The position numbers and the translations under genes were made by a program. Shown piece by piece: positions 55,856-64,000 of a DNA stretch of 64,000 bases (within the stretch, counting starts at the first letter, position 1; each line of letters begins with the position of its first letter). The DNA is from Thamnaconus septentrionalis. Taxonomy: Eukaryota > Chordata > Actinopteri > Tetraodontiformes > Monacanthidae. Where the stretch lies: assembly GCA_009823395.1 (NCBI GenBank), contig CM020505.1, positions 6,193,629 through 6,257,628 on the forward strand, in the 5' to 3' direction. The notes beneath the pieces are model-generated. The model had not been told where the DNA came from, did not search any database, and saw nothing but the letters and a program-made list of their open reading frames with translations.

Positions 55856-57249
55856 TTTATCTTTGGTCGTGGCAGCACACACAACTTGATGGAGCTCCTG
55901 AGTGAATGGGCAGCAGCAGTAGACAACTTCCAGATGTGAAACTTTGGACAGGCCCGCCTCCCTTTGCACAGCCAATCGTATTTCTCTAGGGCTATCCTCC
56001 CCAATCCTGGATTTAATGCAAACCAGCTTGCAAAATGACTAAGCAAAACTCAAATCCAGACACCAGACAACAGGACCTGTAATAACTTTACATTTATGTT
56101 ATTTGTTTGTTTGTTTGTTTCATGACTGTTTTATTCAACTTGTCTAAAATTATTATTATTTCTGCTTAGCATATTTTGTATGTTTCTTTGAAGAACTTGT
56201 GCAGGGTGTGCAACACCCCAAGACCAGATAGGCCCCAGTACCCCAACAATGCTGTGGGAAGAAAAAGCAAGATAGTTAATGGTTGGATGGATGAATCATG
56301 GAGCCAATTAATATTTAAAAGAAAGCAGGATAAATGTGCAGTGCAACAAGCATTACTATTGCATTATTTAATCATGAAGTAAAATATTTAATGGAATTTG
56401 TAGGCACTTAATCCATTGCACACAACTTAAAGATCGACTGCTCATTATAGGTAAAATTTAAAGTAAAGTAAAATTGCTTTACGAGATTGCAGTCAAATGT
56501 TTTGATGAAGTAAGAGTATAATTCAACAAAATACACAAAAAAGTAGTAATTTAACAGGGCATTTCAGCCACACATGGATTTTTCTGTAGATATCTTTGAA
56601 CATGACTTAAATTTGTGATTAGGATTAAAATGTTTTGAGTATATAGTAGACATACAAAGGGACTAAAACAGAAATGCACTAAATTCCATTACTTCTTAAA
56701 TAAAAACAATTATGTTTTATTTAATTTCATTTAATGTTATTCTCTTTTTATTTTCTGCAGTGTGGACAACGAAAGGCGTATTACTGCCCTCCACTGGCGT
56801 TTTATTTAACTACATCTCCCTAAACACTCCAGTGACGTGCAGAAACTGAAACACTGCATTTAAAATGTTAGTTTTTCTTTACGTACCGCGCCTTTTTGTC
56901 AACCACACACCCCTCCAAGTCCTTCTCCCCCCCTTTAAAACGGTCTTGAAAGCATTAACGCTTGGTATGTGGTGACGTCACAGGCAGACACGCACGCACA
57001 CACACACACGCAACTGCCTAAAGTGAACCAGAAATGAATGAGTAGCATGTGAAACGTAGCCCATAAGCGCGTGACCCGCGCTAGTAGTTGTGTCTGCGCT
57101 CGCCTCTTTCTACCGTGTGTTGTTGACCCGCTCGTCAATGATCGACTACCAGGGTGTTTCGCAACTGGTTCGGCGGGAGCAGTCGTCGGAGAGGACGCGC
57201 AGTTAGCTTCGTAGTTGAACTCGTGGTTGGTCGGTAGTTGGTTGTTTGC
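55856..57249. promoter_or_regulatory. Shared FAH/MTHFS head-to-head promoter region
   Basis: FAH and MTHFS start codons face away from each other, 1394 bp apart. The MTHFS side (57055-57249) is rich in CpG and contains GCGCGTGACC. The FAH side is AT-rich. TTTG tandem units lie at 56099-56120 and a CA run at 56995-57008. No TATA box is obvious at either end. Whether one bidirectional promoter or two separate ones operate cannot be told from sequence. Confidence 0.45.
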
Positions 57250-57375
57250 ATGGCAGCATGCAGGATGGCCACCCTGCGGGCCGCCAAGCAGGCGCTGAGG
57301 AGGGAAATTAAAGGACGCGTGGCGGCTCTGAGTGACGCCGAGAAGCGACGCCAGTCTCAGGTCGTGTCAGAGAAG
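57250..57375 (+). CDS. mthfs: MTHFS coding exon 1, residues 1-42
   Basis: It encodes [20 protein letters not shown] and [22 protein letters not shown]. The donor is AAG/GTAAGG. This helical region is typical of the family's amino end. Confidence 0.95.
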
Positions 57376-58600
57376 GTAAGGAAGAGGAAGAGTAGGAGGA
57401 AGAGGAGGGCTCTGAGGTGGTGTGTTTTCCCCCTCCACGACGAGCACAGGAAGCGACGTGCAACTCTGAATTATTATTGTTGTTGTTGTTTTCAACGTCT
57501 GTGTCACTGGTGTCACATCAACGAGCTTCCTTCGTCCTCCGTCAACAGGCAGTTTGGATGTAAACTGGAAAAGTGCCACCTTTAAGTTTGAAACCTAAAA
57601 AGTGAAGCGATATTTTTTTTTGCAATAGGTCGCATCAGTGGAATCAGTCAACCTGAACTCCACAACATGGACACGTGCCAGTTATGTAACGGCTGGTAAC
57701 CGTCACCCTTTCACTGGAAATGTAAATAACCAAACTGTTCAGGAACATGTGGATATCTTGCTTTTCCTTCTTTTTGCAAGAATTTTTGTTGCTGTAACTA
57801 TCAAATTTCCCCCAACGTGATATTAATACAGGTCTTTTTCTTCTTCAGAGTTCACTGCAACTACATTGTTTAGTCTGTTTTGCCTCCAAAGCAAACAACA
57901 AAACAAAATGAACACTTTCTGTTTAATCACTCAAGGTTACTTTATCATTTACAATGAATATTCATTTAGTTTGCATTGTTACCAAGTTAAGAGTTTGACT
58001 TGTAGTGCTTCTTATCTTCAAAGGTGGGAAGTAAGGAAGTACAAAATACTTTGTTACTGTGCTTAATTAGACTCTTCATGTATCTTTACTATAAATTCTG
58101 TTCAAAGTAGTTCACTTATTATTTATTTTATTATAGTTGTTGCTTGAAGTGGAGCTATTTGAACTGCGTGTGGTGTGTAGTTCAAAATAAGTGTGTAATA
58201 GTGGATATTTTAGAGGGAGACTTTTTCCACAGTATTTTTTTTTTCACACAAGTATCCATACTTTTACTTAAGTACAGAATGCACATCATTTTGCCACCTC
58301 TGCTTATCTTGTATATTTTTTCCCCACAGTTATTCAGCCACCCCAAATACGTGTCCTGTAACCGGATCGCAGTGTTTCTCAGCATGCACGACGAAGTCCA
58401 GACTGAAGAGATCCTCAAAGACGTGTTCAAAAGGGGCAAAAGCTGCTTCATTCCGAGGTACGAGAGCAACAGCAACCACATGGACATGCTGGAACTCAAA
58501 AGTCTGCAGGACATAGAGATGCTGCCTCTGACCTCCTGGAACATCAGGCAACCCAATCAGGATGATGACAGCAGAGAGGAAGCTCTGGCTGCAGGTGAAC

Positions 58601-58634
<34 letters not shown>

Positions 58635-59118
58635 GCAAACAATTGAATTTATTTTTCAGTACATGCATTAATGCAGTCACAGCCTCTTCAAAACTTTCCC
58701 TCAATGATTTTGTCAGTTGTGTCTTTGATTCAGAATGAAGTAGCACAAATGTGCCAGAAGATGGTGGTGGTGTTTCTCTTTAAATTTTTTGATAGCAGTA
58801 TAAACAGTGACAGCAGTCAAGTCGTTGCTGGCACGTGAGACTGTCGTTTTCGGGAGCCAACCACTGATGAAAGCATGTTGTGATTTCACAGGAGGTCTGG
58901 ACCTGATACTGATGCCAGGCCTTGGGTTTGACCAGGCTGGGAATCGCCTTGGCCGGGGGAAGGGCTTCTACGACACCTACCTGGAGCGCTGCATCAGACA
59001 CCCCAAGGGGAAGCCTTACACAATCGCACTGGCTTACAAAGAGCAGCTGTGTCAGAGTATTCCTGTCGACGACAACGACGTGCTCATAGATGAGGTGCTG
59101 TACGAGAAGAATGAGTAG
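57250..59118 (+). CDS. mthfs: 5-formyltetrahydrofolate cyclo-ligase (MTHFS), 3 coding exons, 205 residues
   Basis: MTHFS converts 5-formyltetrahydrofolate to 5,10-methenyltetrahydrofolate with ATP, in the cytosol and mitochondria. It is the only known entry of folinic acid into one-carbon metabolism. Exons 57250-57375, 58330-58594 and 58892-59118 join in frame to 618 nt. Visible family features are [13 protein letters not shown], the substrate-binding CFIPRY...NHMDM block, TSWNIRQP, and the nucleotide-binding loop [18 protein letters not shown]. The human protein has 203 residues and the same three-exon layout as I recall. Two in-frame ATGs exist. The first (57250) has T at -3; the second (57265, codon 6) has AGGATGG, a stronger context, so either may be used. 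No lesion is seen. Confidence 0.97.
57376..58329 (+). other. mthfs: MTHFS intron 1
   Basis: A 954-bp intron. A GGAAG-rich start and a TTGTTG run near 57478-57490 are the only repeats. The acceptor is TTTTCCCCACAG. Confidence 0.75.
58330..58594 (+). CDS. mthfs: MTHFS coding exon 2, residues 43-131
   Basis: It encodes [20 protein letters not shown] through [20 protein letters not shown]. The donor GCAG/GTGAAC is followed at intron position +8 by a CA repeat. Confidence 0.97.
58602..58631. repeat. CA microsatellite next to the MTHFS exon 2 donor
   Basis: Fifteen AC units starting at position +8 of MTHFS intron 2, on the sense strand of the transcript. Confidence 0.95.
58892..59118 (+). CDS. 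mthfs: MTHFS coding exon 3, residues 131-205 and stop
   Basis: It encodes [33 protein letters not shown] and [19 protein letters not shown] with TAG at 59116-59118. The acceptor is [18 protein letters not shown] is the conserved ATP-binding loop. Confidence 0.98.
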
Positions 59119-59203
59119 TTTGTGCCAGACGAGTGCCTGTCTGTCTGCTGATGTCTGCAGCTTGAGGTTCAATAGCGTTCCTGTAGCCCATAATTGTCAG
59201 CCA

Positions 59204-59209
59204 ATTAAA
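59204..59209 (+). terminator. mthfs: Candidate MTHFS polyadenylation signal
   Basis: ATTAAA 86 nt after the stop codon. Another ATTAAA lies near 59380, followed by T- and G-rich sequence. Which one is used is not known. Confidence 0.4.
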
Positions 59210-60419
59210 ACTGAAATGAGACTTTTGCTATCTCACTCGAATAAGAACTGACAGATATTTATTTTAAGCCTGATGTTCAAATGAAAAGCCATTAATATTT
59301 CTGTTGAAGTAAATGGCAAATATTTTGCTGCTGCGTTTTTTTTTTGTTTGTTTTGCTTCTGATGTCATTGCGTTGGTGCTATTAAAAAACTGAAGGGAAA
59401 AAAATTTGAGCGTCTCTTTCATTCATTCAACACCAGTTTGAGCGAAGACGATAGAAATAAAGTTAATCGGGGAAATACTGTGTGGTATGATAGGCAAAGG
59501 AGAGAACACAGAGATAGAGAACACAAGGAAACAGGTGTGTCTGGGGTTAATCTCCATTACATAACAAGGTTGTACATTTTTTTACAGGCATCACTGACTG
59601 CCTTTGGTTTACTTTTAAAAAGCCTGAAGTCAATGAGACTGCCCTGTGTATACAGTCATAGCGATTCAATTATTCAAACTTAGTAATTTTAGCCAGAACC
59701 CTCTATAATCAATCCTGTTATAAATGTGGATTAGCTGCCGGAGCTAGTTTTGAGTTATGAATATTTATACAACATGGATTATGTTAATACATCATTTTAT
59801 AACAGCCCCAGCTGGGACTCAAACTGCCCACTATTGCAGAAGTCCATGAGCGCAGCCTTAACTGTCCGAACATTGCAGTGCCTGTACTCTGGAATTGGTG
59901 CAGTCAATTTTAAGCCATGTTTAGTTTCTCAATCTTTAAACATATCATATTTTGACATTTTACGACCCACTTTGTGACAGTTTTAAGGTTCGTGATGTCT
60001 TTCCTTTCTTCTCAAATTTCATCCTGCCAAACGGAGAAAGGTGTCAATGGAAGACATGCTCATCTTCAAGACAGGTTGGCATGTAAAATCAAAATGACAA
60101 TATATGATAGTACCGTGGCACTGTTGGCCAAAGATCTCTTCATAATTCTGTCTCCCTGCATACATTATGGGGATGTTTATTTCCTTTTCCATCAGGAAAA
60201 ACGTGAAAATTATCACAAAGCAACGTGATAGTTTCACGTTATAATGTGATACCGAGCCCTGCTTTTTTTTTTTCTAGCGTGGCAGCAATGTGCTTCCGTA
60301 GTTCCTGTCCACACTCTCCACAATTTGTAAAAAAAAAAAAAAACTGTTTGAGACAAGAAAGTCATAAACTTAAATATTTGTGCATTTTATTTAAAAGCAC
60401 TGCAGTTATTATAATTGGT
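59210..60419. other. Intergenic DNA, no gene seen
   Basis: AT-rich sequence downstream of MTHFS. A short palindromic cluster with AACGTGATAGTTTCACGTTA lies at 60221-60240. No coding sequence is recognisable. Confidence 0.5.
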
Positions 60420-60632
60420 CTGGACTGCACTGCACACACAATGCCCCAAAGCACTTCACTGTTGCCTCACCTTCACCCACTCACGCACCTGCTGCCATGC
60501 AAGCTACTGCCAGGCCAATGGGGAGCAATTTAGGGTTGAGTGTCTTGCCTAAGGACCAAGGACCAGGATTCGAACCGCCGACCCTTCTGTCAATGGACGA
60601 GCCGCTCTAACTGACTCTAGCTGCCCAGTATG
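60420..60632 (-). repeat. tRNA-derived SINE, copy 2
   Basis: Read on the minus strand it has TGGGCAGCTAGAGTCAGTTA at the head, then the B-box match GGTTCGAATCC. The core GGCAAGACACTCAACCCTAA follows, with a tail to CAGTGCAG. It belongs to the same family as 41740-41905 and is better preserved. Confidence 0.75.
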
Positions 60633-63600
60633 TTAACAGAGCAGCTTGGAATGAGGACAGCTTATATGATCGGGTAAGTTTAGGCATCAGCAGTTGCGTG
60701 GATTTCGCTGAAAGGAAATCTAAGTTGTCTTTGTGCTCTTTCCAGACACACACCCTTTTAGAAGTGAGAATAAACAATACAAGAGGATGGTCCACAGTGT
60801 CTGTCAACAGTCCCTTTAACTGTTTGAACCCTGCAAGCGGAAGCGTGCAGTTGCCGCTGCTTCCCAGGATGATGAGAAACTGGAATGATGGCAGGCTGGA
60901 TGCTGAGATTTCATTATCACTCCCTGCTCCATAGCTCACTGCTGTACCACACCCCCATGGAAGTGGCATCTCACCCACCGTGTCACCCTCAACCTCCAGA
61001 CCCACTTCATCAAACTGTTCATTACGCTCTCACATGCGGCAAACTTGCAACGGTGTGTGCTATTTTGTGGACGCGTGGCACATCCCTCCGCTCTGATGAG
61101 AGGGAAGAATTCCTGCTGATTGGCAATTTCTGCTCGCCACCTCTTTTCTGACGGCCGCTCCTTCACCGTTTTCCATCAATCTTCGCCTCCCTCTGCCCAT
61201 TTCGACTTCCCCAGTCCCTTCCCTGCGCGCACTACTCCTCCTCCACCACTGTTTCCCTCTCATATAACCTGAACCTCTCTTCCAATTCATCATCCTTTTT
61301 TTTACCTGCCCACTTTTAAAGACTTTGAGCCCCGATGGAGCATAAATATAGCTTGTAACAGAGTCATTTGTGTTCAAAAGGATTAGGCACTGTTTTTTTT
61401 TTTTTGGTCTATGTTACTTTGGATAGCCACTTATATGGGACCAGCTTGAAATCACAGCAGACGAGAGCAGTGATAAGATTTCAAGAGCAATCCCACTTGG
61501 CCGTATTTTAAATTAGGCTCTGTTTGCTCTCTTCTTTTAAAACTAAAATCCCTGCTGGGGCTACTAATTGTTCAAAACAAAACATCATTCTCTGTTATTG
61601 TTCTCCCCTTGAAATATCAAGATTATCTTCAAAGGCTGTGTAGTTGCATGGTGCCTCCATTGTTGTGTTCAGAAGGATTCTGGCTCAGTGGTCCCTGTAT
61701 TAAGTTATTCCTGCACGTAAAACTTATTTCCCAAACCCAGAGTCTTTTGGAAAATGCTCTGCTGAATATGATGCATGAAGCTATGTCGTGAAACATCGTT
61801 ATATAAAAATGCAAATATGAACCTGAAATTGAATGACATAATCCCAGCTGTAACGCTGGTACTCTCTTTTTAAATGCATTCACAAACATGTCAAATGAGG
61901 ATTTGGCCATGCGTTGCTTGAAATTCATTCGTTCCGTTGTTGCGTGTGTGTGGTTTTTTTTTAATTGCACAGTCAGACACCTGCAATAAGCACAGCATAA
62001 AACCCTGCTTGGCTGCTTGAGCTGCTGGATGTATTTACGTTTGCTCAGGCAGAGCCTCAGGTGTTACGTGGGCATTGGGTTTTTGCATATTTGTATTGCT
62101 CAACCTTGGGAGGCAAGTGATGGGACTTCTATCTGGGTCACATGAAATAATTAAAAAACGGCGGTTTCACGGTTTCATTATCTGCAGTAATGCTTCATTC
62201 CAAATTGATGTTTTACCAGGGGTGCCCATTGGGTGGCATTACCCCCCCTCTGTGAAACTCCTCAAGGGTCATGTGGATTAGAACTTCCATCAACATACTC
62301 AAGAGTAGTATAATTATGTATGTGTTTCAGTTTGGCTGCTTTACAACACTACCTATGGGAAGGTTCCCTGCCATCCACCACCCACCGCCACCACACTGAA
62401 GAAAATGAACTGAACAATTCAAGAGTTACAATAACCTGAAAATCTGACAACCAGACCAGACAAAACTTATGTAACATCTCATCACTTTGACAATTTGAAT
62501 AAGAAGGGAAAATGAACCTGGCTGTGAAACCACAGTCTTGACCTGGATGTTAATTTAAAATACTGACACGACTTTGATTCAAGTCAGCCTTTGTGTGAGT
62601 TGATCTGCATTCGTTTTGCAACTTTTGCTGATCATTTCACTCAAAAACCTACGCACACTCATTAGCAAATGTATGATGGTGAAAAAAAGGAGAAAGGGAT
62701 GACACATTTTTCCCGTTAAGAATCGTGTTGTGACAGCTTTTGTTCTGTCTCATTGTTTGATTTCCAGGAGTGTAGGCACAGCAGCTGCCACCCACCTCCC
62801 AATGGCTCACTAGTCAGTCTTGCTAATCTTCTGACCTCTCACGTCTTTCCCTATACTGCATGATTTTAAAAGTAACTGTGGACAACGTTGGACAAATAAC
62901 ACAGTCGCCGTCAAAATAAAAAATTTCTTTCTGGAAACTAAGAGATCGATTGAGATGAAGCAATATTTTAAAACTTTCATCTTAGAGTGAAAAATAAGGT
63001 AAGCACTTAGTTAACACTCATACATGATGACAAATAGCAAAGAATCATGATCAAGTTAATCCAAAGTTAATCCAAATCGATTTAAAGTAAGAAAGAAAAA
63101 AAGGGAATCAATTAATTTACACTAATGTACATGCAAACAATAAAATGAGAAGCTCAATGTGCCAAGTCTAAATGCTTCATCAGTAGCTGGCAGTCATAAA
63201 AGAGTTTCCTGCCTGCACCATACAAGCTGCTGGTCTGCTGCTGTGCAGTCCATTCCAAATTAAGCCCAACTCCTTTAACCAAAAACATTCCTCTGCTCTC
63301 CTGCAAAAAGCTGCTGCCTTTGCACTCTCTTTTTTTGCAGCTGTTGCTGGTGTCTACATTTCATGCACGCCTGAAGACACTTTTTCCACGTGTCACCTTC
63401 AAAGCACTTGTTCTCAAACATAAAAAAAAATTACACCACCGGTCGATCTGCCTCCACTTAAAATACAGCGAGACAGCTATGCAGAAAATCCTTTCATGCC
63501 ACACCTCTGCCGCTCAGCCTAGACTGGCTCCCAGCTGAAAATGGGCCTCAAAGGCACGTAGTTGTTTCATTATGGAGGAGCGCCAGTGCCCGGAGGACCG

Positions 63601-64000
63601 GCTGCCTCCGAGTCTGCTCGCTTCCTGACCTTCCTGGCTGACCTTGAAATCAAAAACTCGGCACAGCTCCTGCTCTTTTCCAAGCCAAGATTCCCTGTGA
63701 GTTTGCTCGAGCTGCGATGTAATTACTGTGACTCCTGAATACGCAGGTGCTCTCAGGCTGGAGAGATGGCTGCAAGCACAAGGATCCGTCCTTGGAGCTT
63801 TTTTCTAATTGAGGACAGAGGAGATGTAGGAGTTTGAAGAAAGAATATAACACATATCTAATAACATTTTATAATAAGTACACACTATTCAGCATCAGTT
63901 AAGCATTAATACATACTGAACGCATCATTTATAAATCATGCTTCTGACTAGAATACTATATAGTTTTGCATGATTTATTCCTAAAGTGAAATGCCATAAT
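60633..64000. other. Intergenic DNA to window end, no gene seen
   Basis: Several frames of 60-132 codons occur, for example minus 60607-61005 and minus 61060-61377. None has a recognisable domain or sensible splice context. T-runs at 61391-61405 and short A runs are the only repeats noted. Confidence 0.5.

Noticed and set aside
58330..58746. 138-codon minus-strand frame
   Set aside because: It is the antisense shadow of MTHFS exon 2, which has clear family motifs on the plus strand.

Overview
The window is vertebrate nuclear DNA, most likely from a teleost fish. It holds split genes with GT-AG introns, many dinucleotide microsatellites, Tc1-, hAT- and piggyBac-like elements, tRNA-derived SINEs and LINE tails. 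Four protein-coding genes can be read by conceptual splicing. All product names rest on my memory of the vertebrate proteins; no search was run.

Layout. (1) 1-6290 is 3' flank and probable 3' UTR, rich in old repeats. (2) ARNT2, the neural bHLH-PAS partner of class I bHLH-PAS factors, is on the minus strand. Its 19 coding exons run from 38350 down to 6291. (3) The divergent spacer 38521-42966 holds an almost perfect 45-bp inverted repeat and a probable 5' UTR exon of the next gene. (4) CTXND1, a 60-residue cortexin-domain membrane protein, is a single coding exon on the plus strand at 43036-43218. (5) A 6-kb convergent spacer follows. (6) FAH, fumarylacetoacetase of tyrosine breakdown, is on the minus strand. 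Its 14 coding exons run from 55855 to 49465 and give 416 residues with every catalytic position I know at the human number. (7) A 1.4-kb spacer separates FAH head-to-head from MTHFS. (8) MTHFS, 5-formyltetrahydrofolate cyclo-ligase, has three coding exons on the plus strand, 57250-59118, giving 205 residues. (9) 59119-64000 shows no gene.

The order ARNT2 - CTXND1 - FAH - MTHFS matches the human 15q25.1 neighbourhood as I remember it, so this is conserved synteny rather than an operon. The genes belong to unrelated pathways: hypoxia and neuroendocrine transcription, an unknown membrane role, tyrosine degradation and folate one-carbon metabolism.

The most notable points are these. ARNT2 coding exon 8 appears to lack one base, giving an early stop at the start of exon 9; all other exons keep frame, and adding one base gives exactly 717 residues. 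A deleted piggyBac-like element with TTAA flanks lies in ARNT2 intron 5. A 45-bp hairpin lies between ARNT2 and CTXND1. CA repeats begin 7-8 nt inside two separate 5' splice sites, and a CT repeat forms the polypyrimidine tract of the last ARNT2 exon. I saw no evidence for a new multi-gene system.
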